Shown in pieces: positions 1-8,919 of a stretch of DNA of 64,000 bases. The notes under the pieces were generated by a model, which searched no databases, was not told the origin of the DNA, and worked only from the letters and a program-made list of their open reading frames with translations. Origin of the DNA: JAISGQ01 sp045536305. Its GTDB lineage: Bacteria; Bacillota; Clostridia; Oscillospirales; Acutalibacteraceae. Positions within the stretch are counted from its first letter, which is position 1; every line of letters starts with the position of its first letter. A program made the position numbers and the translations under genes. The DNA is taken from the NCBI GenBank assembly GCA_045536305.1, contig JAZSNH010000081.1, positions 1-64,000 of the forward strand, read 5' to 3'.

Positions 1-138
1 GAATTCATAATATCCCCGTCAGAGCAATGGCGCGCAGTCACCGCTGATGCCAATTTTGAGAAGGGAAACAAGCCCCTTTACCTGATTTATCATGGCAAGG
101 GCATGATGGGCTTAAAGAAAATCGAATTTCAGGAATAA
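1..138 (+). CDS. C-terminal end of a probable carbohydrate-binding (CBM6-like) protein, partial
   Basis: The reading frame is open from the first base and stops with TAA at 136-138, leaving 45 residues of a protein whose start lies outside the window. The tail has a tryptophan, then PLYLIYHGKG and a closing LKKIEFQE. This resembles the last two beta strands of family 6 carbohydrate-binding modules and related galactose-binding folds, where a YLVY-type strand is followed by a hydrophobic-x-F-x-F strand. If so, it would end a secreted glycoside hydrolase. That is inferred from a short tail only. A terminator follows immediately. Confidence 0.5.
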   Translation, partial: EFIISPSEQWRAVTADANFEKGNKPLYLIYHGKGMMGLKKIEFQE

Positions 139-141
139 GAA

Positions 142-176
142 AACACCCCGAAAGCTGATGCTTTCGGTGTGTTTTT
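142..176 (+). terminator. Rho-independent terminator of the partial gene
   Basis: Fourteen-base arms with one mismatch (AACACC-CCGAAAGC against GCTTTCGG-TGTGTT), a TGAT loop and a T run. It starts three bases after the upstream stop codon. Its T run abuts the 3' end of the opposing tRNA gene, so it may serve both directions. Confidence 0.85.
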
Positions 177-251
177 GGTGGACACTAACGGAATCGAACC
201 GCTGACAACCTGCACGTCAAGCAGGGACTCTACCAGCTGAGCTAAGTGTCC
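176..251 (-). tRNA. tRNA-Val (anticodon GAC)
   Basis: Read on the minus strand, the acceptor arms GGACACT and AGTGTCC pair perfectly. A GCTC/GAGT D stem, a CCTGC/GCAGG anticodon stem with loop TTGACGT and a T arm with loop TTCGATT follow. Anticodon GAC reads GUC and GUU valine codons. The discriminator base is A and the 3' CCA is encoded in the genome. The structure is complete at 76 nucleotides with no intron. Confidence 0.96.
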
Positions 252-319
252 GTTGCGTTTAATGCTTGAATATAATAGCATGTGCGGTTTAAATTGTCAA
301 TAGCAAAGATAAAATAATT

Positions 320-1048
320 TTATGCTTTTGCGGAAATACCACATATATCGCGTATAACTTCGCCGGCAATGACCAAGCCTGCGGCAGAGGGGACAAATGA
401 AATGCTTCCGGGGAGACTTCTGCGTGAGCAGCCTTCGGGGAGAGGCTCATCACACTCCTCGGGTTCAAGAGCCTCTTCTGTTGACCATACGCACTTAAGC
501 TTTGATATGCCGCGCTTTTTAAGCTCCTTACGGATAACTCTGGCGAGACCGTCATAAGAGGTTTTGCTTATATCGGAAACAGTGATTTTTGTAGGATCGA
601 GCCTGTTGCCCATACCCATACAGCTTATTATAGGAGTGCCGACTGCATTCGTAAGCTCTATGAGCAAAAGCTTTGACTTTACTGTGTCAATAGCATCGAT
701 GATGTAGTCATACCCCGAAAAAAACCAGCCCGAGCAGGTTTGCGCGCTGAAAAACTCATCCCGGCAATGGACGACGCAGTCGGGGTTTATGTCCAGCACA
801 CGTTCACGCAAAACATCGGTTTTCTGTCTGCCAACAGTGGAGTGAAGAGCAGGCAGCTGTCGGTTTATGTTTGTAATGCTGACGCTGTCATTGTCAACAA
901 GGGTGAGCTGCCCGATCCCGGCGCGAGCTAAAGCCTCAACGACCCATGAACCCACTCCGCCAAGCCCAAAGACTGCGACATGAGAATTTTTCATCTTATT
1001 CATTGCCGATTCACCGACAAGCATTTTGGTTCTGATGTGCTGATCCAT
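320..1048 (-). CDS. tcdA: tRNA threonylcarbamoyladenosine dehydratase (TcdA/CsdL, ThiF-E1 superfamily)
   Basis: The product (242 residues) belongs to the ThiF/MoeB/E1 adenylating family. It has the nucleotide-binding glycine loop GLGGVGSW near residue 28, the D-N-D acidic site and the NRQLPAL motif typical of TcdA. The enzyme uses ATP to cyclise t6A37 in ANN-decoding tRNAs. I chose the ATG at 1048 because GGGAG lies eight bases upstream; an in-frame ATG at 1102 has no ribosome site. It lies beside, but is not cotranscribed with, a tRNA gene. The family call is firm; activity is inferred. Confidence 0.9.
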   Translation of the reverse strand: MDQHIRTKMLVGESAMNKMKNSHVAVFGLGGVGSWVVEALARAGIGQLTLVDNDSVSITNINRQLPALHSTVGRQKTDVLRERVLDINPDCVVHCRDEFFSAQTCSGWFFSGYDYIIDAIDTVKSKLLLIELTNAVGTPIISCMGMGNRLDPTKITVSDISKTSYDGLARVIRKELKKRGISKLKCVWSTEEALEPEECDEPLPEGCSRRSLPGSISFVPSAAGLVIAGEVIRDICGISAKA

Positions 1049-1162
1049 TCGTTTTGCTCCCAACAAAGGCGTTTTATTTAATAATAGCCGATAAGAGCTC
1101 ATTCGTAAAGAGTAAATTATGAAGAAAGTTGTTTAAAATTATTTAAAAAATACGAAGAAACA

Positions 1163-1191
1163 TTGACCGTAAAAGGAAAATTTATTAAAAT
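1163..1191 (+). promoter_or_regulatory. Possible sigma-A promoter of the LtaS-like gene
   Basis: TTGACC, 17-base spacer, TAAAAT. The predicted start point falls close to the GGAGG ribosome site at 1198, which would leave a very short leader, so the call is tentative. Confidence 0.4.
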
Positions 1192-1211
1192 AAAAATGGA
1201 GGTATTATATA

Positions 1212-3050
1212 ATGGAAAATAAATTAAAAGAAAAAATAATTTATGATAAAGACCGTGATACAGCAGCAAAGAAAAAAAGCAATTCCTTTGTGTGGATTGC
1301 TGTATTTTCCGTTATGACACCCATAGTGTGCTACATAATGAGCGAAATTATCGAATCGGGGATAAATTTTCTTACTGCTGTTGCGCCGGAGTATGCGCTT
1401 TTCAATATTGTCTACTATCTGGCAGGCTATGTAGTTCTTATCTCCGTTTTAAGAAGCACAAAGGCCGCATCGATAATTCTTTCCGCAGCGGTGTTTGCTG
1501 TATGCACAGCAAATTATTACACCGTGCTGTGGCGTACAATTCCGATAACCTTCGGTGATATAGAATGCGCGTCTACGGTAGGAAGTGTACTTTACGGCTA
1601 TAATGTAGTCGTGCCAAATTGCGTAATAATCTCAGCGGTCATTCTTATAGCTTACATTGCGGCAGTCATTGCGGCACCCACAAAGAATCCCAGGCAAAGC
1701 ATAAGACGGAAATTTTTATGCTCCGGAGCTGCTTTTGTTATCGGTGCGATAACATTGGGAATATGCTATGGCTTTACATCGCCGACACTTGATGTGGTGG
1801 GTGCAAACGGTGTCCACTTTGAAAAATACGGCTATATCGTAAGCTTTATCTCAAACGCAAAATCCATGAAGATAAAGGCTCCGGACGAATACAGCCCTGA
1901 TAATGCAGCCGCTATACTGGCGGAATATGAAAAAGAGCAGAAAACAGAGATTTATCCGAACGTCATAGTAGTTATGAACGAATCTCTGTGCGATCTTCAA
2001 ACAATAGGAGAATTTGAAACCAGCGAAGAATATCTTTCCTATTTCAACTCTCTGAAGGAGGAGTGTGTAAGCGGAGAGCTGCTTACCTTCGGCCTTGGCG
2101 GAGGAACAAGTCTGACAGAGTTCGAGCTGCTTACAAGAAGCTCTCAGATACTTCTGCCGTACACCAGTGTGGCGTATATGCAGTATATCGACAGCGATAT
2201 CCCGACCCTTGCAAGCACGCTTAAGAACTATGAAAAGCCATACGATATTACCGTCATGCACCCGGCACAGGCGATAAATTATAAAAGAGACAAAAATTAT
2301 CCGCTCATGGGGTTTGACAATTATTACGACAAGGAATTTTTCAGCGACATGCAGAGCGTCAGAGGCTTCCTTGACGATGAGCAGTGCTATAAAAGAATGA
2401 TGGAATATTTCAATTCCACCGATAAAAATACTCCTCAGATGATTTTCAATATCACTATCCAGAATCACGGAGGATATTTTGACACCTGTGATATAGGCAC
2501 AGAAACGGTCAGGGTGGAAAGCTTTGATGCTACCTATGATGTTGAAAGATATCTGACTCTTATAAAGCAGTCTGACGAGGCGTTAAAGGGTCTGATAGAG
2601 GAGCTGTCGCAGTGCGACAGACCTGTTATCCTGCTCGTTTTCGGCGATCATCAGCCGCTGCTTGAGGATGCGTTTTACGAAGAACTCATGGGCGAAAAGG
2701 AAAACTGGACTGCACAGCAACATCTCAGCCGACACAGAACTCCGTTTATAATATGGTCAAATTACGATAGCATCGAGCCGAAGGACATGGGCCTTACCTC
2801 GGTAAATTATCTGTCGAGCATACTGCTTCAGGAGGCAGAGCTTCCGCTTACGGAGTACGACAGATTTCTGCTTGATATGAGAGAGGATATTCCTGCAATG
2901 AACGGCTGCGTCTACTATACCGCAGACGGCAGGCTTCTTGAGGTCGGCGACGAAGAAAACGAATGGCTCGACAAATACGCCGTTCTGCAGTACGGTGCCT
3001 TGTTTGACAGCGAGAATATCGATTGGCAGGGTTATGATTTAAGCAAATAA
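1212..3050 (+). CDS. LTA-synthase-like membrane sulfatase/phosphoglycerol transferase
   Basis: The 612-residue protein begins with about five membrane helices (residues 25-190) and ends in an extracytoplasmic sulfatase-fold domain. This is the layout of lipoteichoic acid synthase LtaS and related phosphoglycerol transferases. Metal-site and catalytic residues are visible: Glu257 in MNES, Thr299 in GGGTS (the nucleophile position), His350, His419 and the Asp-His pair in GDHQP near 479. The likely reaction is transfer of glycerol-phosphate, or a similar head group, from a lipid to a cell-surface polymer. Start ATG follows GGAGG with good spacing. The exact acceptor cannot be told from sequence. 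Confidence 0.85.
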   Translation: MENKLKEKIIYDKDRDTAAKKKSNSFVWIAVFSVMTPIVCYIMSEIIESGINFLTAVAPEYALFNIVYYLAGYVVLISVLRSTKAASIILSAAVFAVCTANYYTVLWRTIPITFGDIECASTVGSVLYGYNVVVPNCVIISAVILIAYIAAVIAAPTKNPRQSIRRKFLCSGAAFVIGAITLGICYGFTSPTLDVVGANGVHFEKYGYIVSFISNAKSMKIKAPDEYSPDNAAAILAEYEKEQKTEIYPNVIVVMNESLCDLQTIGEFETSEEYLSYFNSLKEECVSGELLTFGLGGGTSLTEFELLTRSSQILLPYTSVAYMQYIDSDIPTLASTLKNYEKPYDITVMHPAQAINYKRDKNYPLMGFDNYYDKEFFSDMQSVRGFLDDEQCYKRMMEYFNSTDKNTPQMIFNITIQNHGGYFDTCDIGTETVRVESFDATYDVERYLTLIKQSDEALKGLIEELSQCDRPVILLVFGDHQPLLEDAFYEELMGEKENWTAQQHLSRHRTPFIIWSNYDSIEPKDMGLTSVNYLSSILLQEAELPLTEYDRFLLDMREDIPAMNGCVYYTADGRLLEVGDEENEWLDKYAVLQYGALFDSENIDWQGYDLSK

Positions 3051-3071
3051 AAATCTCATTTTATTCATAAC

Positions 3072-3104
3072 AAAAAAATCACTCTAAGACAGAGTGATTT
3101 TTTT
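3072..3104. terminator. Bidirectional terminator between convergent genes
   Basis: AATCACTCT, AAGAC loop and AGAGTGATT, flanked by an A run and a T run, between the stop codons of the LtaS-like gene and the opposing LRR gene. Confidence 0.9.
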
Positions 3105-3108
3105 GTTG

Positions 3109-4737
3109 TTATATATTATTGTGTTTTTTGCTTTTTCTGATAATTGCAAATGCCGCAATAAACATTATTAAAATAATTATCAGAATAAATATCGGATATA
3201 TTCTTTTTATTCCTGTGTCCTGCAGATTATCTGCAGGTGCAGTGGTTTCTGTTATATCAGGTGCTTTTATATGTTTTAATGTATCTTGCGGATCGTTAAA
3301 AGTTCTGTGCTCTAAAGCAAAGTGTTTATCAATGTATTCTTCTTCATCGGCATATTGCGGCCAATCGTTCGGATCTTCTGCTTTTGTGCTTTTTAAATAA
3401 TATTTTCTCCACATGTAATTTTTATATTCAGGAGAAGTCGGGTCATTATTATCATCATCTAACCATAATGTATCTATTCCATACCAGCTGCCATTTACTT
3501 TTACTATATTCCAGGCATGCGGAAGCGGGCAATCATCTTCAGATAAAAGCGCATATCCTTCTATATAATAAGATTCTACACCTGCCATTGTTAACAATGT
3601 ATATTCTAATATGGAATAATCATGGCAAACTCCATATCCGTATTGAAGTGCTAAATCAAGAGTCGTTTTACCAACGTAATTTTCTCTTTCAAATATTTCC
3701 CATCGTTCATCTTCATTACATTTCATGTTTTTCAATACATATTCGGTAACTTTTTCAATTTTTTCTTCTGTGGAAGTATCGGCAGAAAAGTCAAAATCTG
3801 ATATTATTCGATGAAGCTTTGCTGATATTTCTCTGTCATAATTTAAGGGGTATTCTATGTTGTTATTATCAAAATATTCTATCAGGGAATCATCTGCTTT
3901 TGTTTCTGTAACAGCCTCAAAGTTAACTCTCTGCAGATTTTTCAATTCATATAATACATCTAAATTATCAACATTCAGAGGAAGGTCTATTCCTTTCAAG
4001 TTAGGCAAATTTTTTAAAAAGGAAATATCCTGAACATACGTGCCATACAAATCAAGCTCTTCTAAGCTTTGCAGTTTATCCATAAATACGGTGTCAGAAT
4101 TCTGCAAATTGCAGCAGTTCAAACTCAGAATTTTAATTTTTTTTATCTTAGAAAAAAACTGTTCGTAATTTTTGATTCTTTGACCTTTCAGAAAAAGATT
4201 TTCCAAATTCTCCATTTTATCAAAATCAGCTATCTCAAACCCGTCGACCGCATCTAAATGAAGCTCATATAAATCGGTTAAATTGATTATATTTGAAAAA
4301 TTATATACTGTAGTTTCTGATAAATACAATGTTTTAATTTTTGAATTATGAATTCCTTCAAGGTTGATATTTCCCCATTGAATTGATATAGTAATATCTT
4401 TGGAGGAAGATAAATTATTAAAGAAGGATTTATCAAGATTCAAACCGTTTGCACAAATATATATGAATTCTACATTAGGACATATTTTTATCAGTTCCAA
4501 CTGTTCTGAAATTTTATTGCTCTCATTGCTGTCATAGCTCAGGATATCTACATTACAAACCTGAGCCAATGCGCTTGGATTATTTTTGATTTCTTCCAAT
4601 GTATTTAAATCAACGCTTGAATAATCCGTTTCCTCATAAGATGTGACAGTAAAAGAATTACTGCCCGATATTGTGAAAATTGGGAGCAAGAGCTGAAATG
4701 TTATTACAATTAAAAGCATTGATGAAAATTTTTTCAT
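3109..4737 (-). CDS. Surface protein with leucine-rich repeats and a transglutaminase-like domain
   Basis: This is a 542-residue exported protein. It has a signal peptide (1-25), leucine-rich repeats from about 85 to 280, and a transglutaminase-like cysteine-protease-fold domain from about 310 to 430. A membrane helix near 512-532 with a basic tail ends it, suggesting it is anchored facing outward. The catalytic triad is visible as Cys371 in GVCHDY, His407 in HAWN and Asp422 in GIDTLW. It could cross-link or cleave surface proteins, with the repeats binding a partner; the substrate is unknown. Its bases are clearly more AT-rich than its neighbours, which may point to transfer. Confidence 0.85.
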   Translation of the reverse strand: MKKFSSMLLIVITFQLLLPIFTISGSNSFTVTSYEETDYSSVDLNTLEEIKNNPSALAQVCNVDILSYDSNESNKISEQLELIKICPNVEFIYICANGLNLDKSFFNNLSSSKDITISIQWGNINLEGIHNSKIKTLYLSETTVYNFSNIINLTDLYELHLDAVDGFEIADFDKMENLENLFLKGQRIKNYEQFFSKIKKIKILSLNCCNLQNSDTVFMDKLQSLEELDLYGTYVQDISFLKNLPNLKGIDLPLNVDNLDVLYELKNLQRVNFEAVTETKADDSLIEYFDNNNIEYPLNYDREISAKLHRIISDFDFSADTSTEEKIEKVTEYVLKNMKCNEDERWEIFERENYVGKTTLDLALQYGYGVCHDYSILEYTLLTMAGVESYYIEGYALLSEDDCPLPHAWNIVKVNGSWYGIDTLWLDDDNNDPTSPEYKNYMWRKYYLKSTKAEDPNDWPQYADEEEYIDKHFALEHRTFNDPQDTLKHIKAPDITETTAPADNLQDTGIKRIYPIFILIIILIMFIAAFAIIRKSKKHNNI

Positions 4738-4833
4738 ATATGGTTTATCCTTTCAGAGTACACTTAAGTTTATTATAAGTGATATCATAACATCATTAAA
4801 TTATCAATATTAAATCTGAAAATGCAGTGAAAG

Positions 4834-4870
4834 AAAACGGCATAATCTGCTTAAGATTATGCCGTTTGTC
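4834..4870 (-). terminator. Terminator of the GT2 glycosyltransferase gene
   Basis: Thirteen-base perfect arms AAACGGCATAATC and GATTATGCCGTTT around a seven-base loop. On the minus strand the hairpin runs into TTTTCTTT. Confidence 0.85.
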
Positions 4871-4923
4871 AAAAGGTTTAGATTGAAAGGTCCTTGTCTG
4901 AAGCAGTACTTTGGGGCTTTTGC

Positions 4924-5886
4924 TTATTTTTCTTCCTTGGCTTTTTCGCTTTCTATAATACTGCGTACTATATAAACAGGGCGCTTTTTTGTTTCAACAT
5001 AGTTTTTTCCGACATAATCGCCGATTATGCCTATGCTCAGCAGCTGCAGACCGCCGAGGAGCAGAATAAGCACCACGATAGTTGCATAGCCGGGAACATC
5101 TATGCCGACAGTCAGCTTTTGAATAATGACAACGATAAGATATATAAATGCGGCAATTGCCGAAATGACACCTGCGACGGTTGCAAATTTAAGGGGCATG
5201 GTTGAAAAGCTGTTTATGCCGTCAAAGGCGTAGCGAAGAAGCTTGAAAAAATTATATTTGCTTTTTCCGGCGCCTCTGGGACGCGCTTCATAGGGCATAT
5301 AGTGTGTGTTAAAGCCGACGTATGAGAAAATACCCTTTGAGAAGCGGAAATATTCACACATGGAAAGAATGGCATCAACAACAGGGCGGCGCATTATACG
5401 GAAATCGCTTGCATCCGATTCGAAGCGAACTGATGCGGCCTTGTTTATGATGGCATAGAAGCATCTTTTGTAGAAGGAGATAAGACAGCCCTCGTGCCTT
5501 TTTTTCTGAACAGCGGCAACGCAGTCGTATTCGGGGTTTTCCTCAAGAAATCTCAGCATGCTGATAACAGTTTGAGGTGACTGCTGCATATCTCCGTCAA
5601 CAATGACGGTATATTCGCCCGATGCGTGGGAGAGGCCTGCGTACATACCTGCTTCCTTTCCGAAGTTGCGGGAAAAATCTATGACCTTAACGCAATAAGG
5701 CGTTGTCTCGGCAATACTTCGCATAACATCTATCGTGCGGTCACTTGAACCGTCATTGATAAAAACGACCTCAAATTCGATGCTTTCATAGGTCATGATC
5801 TGCACGATCTCATCAAAGAGTCTGCCTATGTTTCCCTCCTCGTTAAAGCAGGGGATAACAAGCGAAAGCTTTTTGGTATCGGGCAA
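4924..5886 (-). CDS. Family 2 glycosyltransferase, polyprenyl-phosphate sugar transferase type
   Basis: The product (320 residues) has an N-terminal GT-A domain with the start strand SLVIPCFNEEGN, an Asp-x-Asp metal site in VDGDMQQ, and two C-terminal membrane helices (about 228-253 and 262-288). This is the layout of GtrB/DPM1-like enzymes. These load a sugar from a nucleotide donor onto undecaprenyl phosphate at the inner membrane face, for later use by a GT-C transferase. One such candidate lies at 13560-15035, though not adjacent. The sugar cannot be predicted. The final residues are highly charged. Confidence 0.9.
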   Translation of the reverse strand: MPDTKKLSLVIPCFNEEGNIGRLFDEIVQIMTYESIEFEVVFINDGSSDRTIDVMRSIAETTPYCVKVIDFSRNFGKEAGMYAGLSHASGEYTVIVDGDMQQSPQTVISMLRFLEENPEYDCVAAVQKKRHEGCLISFYKRCFYAIINKAASVRFESDASDFRIMRRPVVDAILSMCEYFRFSKGIFSYVGFNTHYMPYEARPRGAGKSKYNFFKLLRYAFDGINSFSTMPLKFATVAGVISAIAAFIYLIVVIIQKLTVGIDVPGYATIVVLILLLGGLQLLSIGIIGDYVGKNYVETKKRPVYIVRSIIESEKAKEEK

Positions 5887-5952
5887 TATAATCAGCTCCC
5901 GGAATAAGATAAATTAAATATAACATCTAAGGACAAATCAGTCAAGGCAAAA

Positions 5953-5982
5953 ACAAGCTCCCCGAATGATTCGGGGAGCTTA
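5953..5982 (-). terminator. Terminator of the SH3b protein gene
   Basis: AAGCTCCCCGAA arms with a three-base loop; read on the minus strand it is followed by GTTTTTG. It starts a few bases after the stop codon. Confidence 0.9.
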
Positions 5983-5987
5983 ATAAA

Positions 5988-7115
5988 TCAGTTCTTGGGA
6001 GTGCCGAAGGTGATATAGCCTGTGTAGCTGTAGCCCTCATTGCCGAGCGGGTCCTTAATAAGATACCAATCGCCTGCCTTAGCATAAATGGTAACGGCAG
6101 TGTGTCTGGGCATTACAAGAATTATGCTGTGGTCAAATCCCGGGCCTGTACGAAGTCTCAGAGGCTTGACCTTTGTATCTACAAAACCCTTGATGGGGGA
6201 GGAGTAGAAAACAAGCTCATCGGAAGGAGCTGCCGCGGTAGTGGTTGTAGTGGTTGTAGTGGTGGTAGTTGCCTCTGTGGTAGTCGTTGTAGTAGTTGTT
6301 GTAGTGGTCGTTGTAGTGGTGGTAGTTGTTGTCGTAGTGGTCGTAGTGGTTGCCTCTGTAGTGGTTTCTGTAGCGGAAACAAGCTTATCGGCTGATGTGG
6401 TGCTGTCAGAACCGCTTACAAGAGAATAATGGGTGCCTGTATATTCGTAGGAACTGAAGGAATAAATATATTTCAGTCCGTTCACCATATATACGGGAAT
6501 AACTCCTCCGTTTATGGGCACATCAACATAAGCGGCACCTGCCGAAACGGTATATGTACCTATAGTTCCGTCGCTTGAAAACTCAATATCACTGCCGGTA
6601 TCAAAGAGAGAATCTATACGCAGTGCAGAAGGAGCATTGAAAACATAATCGGAAAAAGCGGCAGAAAGGGAAGCGTTGAGAGTGCCTTGATTTGAGTAGA
6701 CTGTGTAAGAGATCTCATCAAAGGGAAGATCGCTGTATGAGAGATCACTGTAAGAAATATCGCTTGCACTCTGGATATCGGAAAAGCTCATTTCTGCAAA
6801 ATTTTCATCGGAAACAATGAGGAAATCAAGCAGGGAGCTTTCGTTGCCTGCAAGCTGTTCGGGCAGGGCATAGCCTGCGGCGGCAAGCTGCTCGGCAAAA
6901 GCGTCCTTCGTAGCTTCGGTGAGCTTGATCTCATCTGCGTAAATATAATACAAAACACGCAGAGCATCACTGTCTGAGAGTGTGACAGTGCCGACACTGA
7001 GAGTACCTGCATCGGTCTCATTGCTTTGCAGTGCTTTTACGGGAAGAGCGGAAGGAACAACCGCAGCCGCAAGCAGCACAAATGCCATGATTATGCAAAA
7101 CAGATTTCTTTTCAT
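5988..7115 (-). CDS. Secreted protein with polythreonine linker and C-terminal bacterial SH3 domain
   Basis: The product (375 residues) starts with a signal peptide ending near residue 29. A helical region of about 60 residues, a Ser/Asp-rich segment and a mostly beta domain follow. Next comes a long tract of almost pure threonine broken by Glu-Ala pairs (coded at about 6236-6375) and a final SH3b domain with the LRLRTGPG motif. SH3b domains usually bind cell-wall peptides, so the thread-like linker probably spaces the N-terminal part from the wall. The ATG at 7115 follows GAAAGGGG with proper spacing. The function of the N-terminal part is unknown. Confidence 0.75.
   Translation of the reverse strand: MKRNLFCIIMAFVLLAAAVVPSALPVKALQSNETDAGTLSVGTVTLSDSDALRVLYYIYADEIKLTEATKDAFAEQLAAAGYALPEQLAGNESSLLDFLIVSDENFAEMSFSDIQSASDISYSDLSYSDLPFDEISYTVYSNQGTLNASLSAAFSDYVFNAPSALRIDSLFDTGSDIEFSSDGTIGTYTVSAGAAYVDVPINGGVIPVYMVNGLKYIYSFSSYEYTGTHYSLVSGSDSTTSADKLVSATETTTEATTTTTTTTTTTTTTTTTTTTTTTTTEATTTTTTTTTTTAAAPSDELVFYSSPIKGFVDTKVKPLRLRTGPGFDHSIILVMPRHTAVTIYAKAGDWYLIKDPLGNEGYSYTGYITFGTPKN
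6236..6375 (-). repeat. Threonine-codon microsatellite
   Basis: The stretch is almost entirely ACN codons on the minus strand (mixed ACA, ACC, ACT, ACG), with two short Glu-Ala interruptions. The third bases vary, so selection on the amino acid rather than simple slippage appears to keep it. Length is likely variable between strains. Confidence 0.85.
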
Positions 7116-7173
7116 ATTCCGTACCCCTTTCGAAAAGAGCATTTCTGCAAGAATATAAACTTTAGCATATTAC

Positions 7174-7179
7174 AGTATA
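7174..7179 (-). promoter_or_regulatory. Possible extended -10 box of the SH3b gene
   Basis: Minus strand reads TG-C-TATACT, an extended -10; no good -35 is seen upstream. It lies between the mutase stop codon and the SH3b ribosome site. Confidence 0.4.
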
Positions 7180-7219
7180 GCACAGCTGTTTCACGATTTC
7201 CATAGTTTTGAGGAAAAAT

Positions 7220-8728
7220 TTACTTGTTTATAAAAGAAATAAGAGGATTTATATCAATTCCCTGTTCTTTTTCAAGCAGAGACAGCAGAGCTTCTGCCAG
7301 TTCCTTGCAGCCGCCCGCCTTATCCGCTTCAAGATTTACGGGAAGGATGGGGTCGTGAACACTGAGACGAACAAGAAACCAGCTTTCGCCGATATACACC
7401 CTGATACCCTCGTGATTATCGTCTGCGATCGACCAGCCGTCATGCTCGCCGCATGCCTTTTCAAGATTTTCGAGAATCCTTGTGCCGACAGCCTTGAAAT
7501 CGGGCTCGGTGATCTTTATTCTTATCTCTGCCTCTTCAGCCGGAACGGTCATATCGGCAATAAGGGAGTTGAGTGTTTTGCCTTCGGAGCGAAGCTGTAC
7601 AAGCTTGATTATGATGAGGGTCACAAGATAAGCGCCGTCATCAAGAAAATGGTTTTCACGCAGCGCTGCATGACCGCTTGTCTCTATAGCCAGCGGACAG
7701 TTTATGCCGTCGGCATTGAGCTCTATGGCCTTGCCTATTACGTTTCTGTAGCCTCTGCGGTAACGATAATGCTTGCCGCCAAGGGTGTTTTCGATAAATC
7801 TCTTTAATCCGAGAGAGGTAGTCGAGTCGGTCACGATTGTACCGCCCTCGTTGCCCTCAAGAGCGATAGCACCTGCAAGGGCTATAAGTCTGTTGCGGTT
7901 TATTTCCTCGCCCTCGCTGTCAACAGCGCCTGCTCTATCCACATCGGTATCAAAAATAACGCCGATATCGCACTTGCCCTCAAGAGTTGCTTCGCGCACA
8001 GAGCGCATAGCATCTGCATTTTCGGGGTTCGGGATATGGTTTGGGAACATTCCGTCAGGCTCTAAATATCTGCTTGCGGAGATGTCGGCGCCGAGAGGAG
8101 CGAGCACCTTTTCGGCATAAAAACCGCCTGCACCGTTGCCTGCGTCAACCGCGATGCGGTAGCCCTCAAGAGGCTTGTCGAAATTTTCGGCGTTAACTCT
8201 TTCGCATATAAGCTTGCGCAGAAAAGCGGAATATTCGGTCATGTAGTCTATCTGAACAACATTTCCGTTTTCGCCGCACGGCACGGCAGTGCCGTTTTCG
8301 CAAAATTCAATTATCCTGTCAAGATCGGGGGAATCAAGTCCGCCGTCCGGAGTAAAGAATTTCAGACCGTTTCGGTTGAAGGGGTGATGGCTTGCGGTTA
8401 TCTGTACAGAACCGTCGAGAGAATGATCGAGAGTTATCATAAACATTGCAGGTGTAGAGGAAAGACCGCTGTCAAGCACGCTGACGCCTGCACTTTTCAT
8501 GGTGCGTATAACAGCCGCACTGATCCTGTCGGCAGATATCCTGCTGTCGTGGCCGACCGCCATTTTAAGCTCGCAGGCTTTTTTGCCTGTTTTTTCGCAA
8601 AGCCACAGTATAAAACCGTTGGTTACAGCCTCGCATACCTCATCTGTAAGTGCGATCGGTTCGCCGGGAACACCCTCACTTGCAACTGCGCGGATATCTG
8701 TTCCACTCTTAAATTGTCTGAAATTCAT
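7220..8728 (-). CDS. Phosphomannomutase/phosphoglucomutase family protein
   Basis: The 502-residue alpha-D-phosphohexomutase interconverts hexose 1- and 6-phosphates. The phosphoserine loop TASHHPFNRNG, the metal loop DTDVDR and the sugar-specificity loop ETSGH are all visible in the expected order, so the enzyme looks intact. I chose ATG 8728 because GGAGGT lies eight bases upstream; the in-frame ATG at 8743 lacks a site. It is transcribed divergently from mrp, with its own strong promoter. It likely feeds mannose- or glucose-1-phosphate into envelope sugar synthesis; the exact substrate is not resolved. Confidence 0.9.
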   Translation of the reverse strand: MNFRQFKSGTDIRAVASEGVPGEPIALTDEVCEAVTNGFILWLCEKTGKKACELKMAVGHDSRISADRISAAVIRTMKSAGVSVLDSGLSSTPAMFMITLDHSLDGSVQITASHHPFNRNGLKFFTPDGGLDSPDLDRIIEFCENGTAVPCGENGNVVQIDYMTEYSAFLRKLICERVNAENFDKPLEGYRIAVDAGNGAGGFYAEKVLAPLGADISASRYLEPDGMFPNHIPNPENADAMRSVREATLEGKCDIGVIFDTDVDRAGAVDSEGEEINRNRLIALAGAIALEGNEGGTIVTDSTTSLGLKRFIENTLGGKHYRYRRGYRNVIGKAIELNADGINCPLAIETSGHAALRENHFLDDGAYLVTLIIIKLVQLRSEGKTLNSLIADMTVPAEEAEIRIKITEPDFKAVGTRILENLEKACGEHDGWSIADDNHEGIRVYIGESWFLVRLSVHDPILPVNLEADKAGGCKELAEALLSLLEKEQGIDINPLISFINK

Positions 8729-8753
8729 GATTTTGACCTCCATTCTGAAAAGT

Positions 8754-8782
8754 ATTATACCCTTTGGCAGGCATTATGGCAA
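8754..8782 (-). promoter_or_regulatory. Sigma-A promoter of the phosphohexomutase gene
   Basis: Minus strand: TTGCCA, 17-base spacer, TATAAT, about 25 bases upstream of the start codon. Confidence 0.75.
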
Positions 8783-8798
8783 GGTGTTTTATAAAACA

Positions 8799-8827
8799 TT
8801 GCGTTTTGCTTAATAATGGTCTATAAT
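8799..8827 (+). promoter_or_regulatory. Sigma-A promoter of mrp
   Basis: TTGCGT, 17-base spacer, TATAAT; back to back with the promoter of the divergent mutase gene. Confidence 0.75.
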
Positions 8828-8919
8828 GGTTTTCGCAAAGAAAAGCTTTGTATATCTGAGTAAGCACACACCTGAATAATCAAGCTGTAAGGTGTCAATA
8901 AAGAAAGGAAAGAATAAAA

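Noticed and set aside
1851..2468. A minus-strand open frame of 205 codons
   Set aside because: Antisense to the LtaS-like sulfatase domain; no start signals.
6241..6429. A plus-strand polyvaline frame
   Set aside because: It is the antisense reading of the threonine-codon tract.
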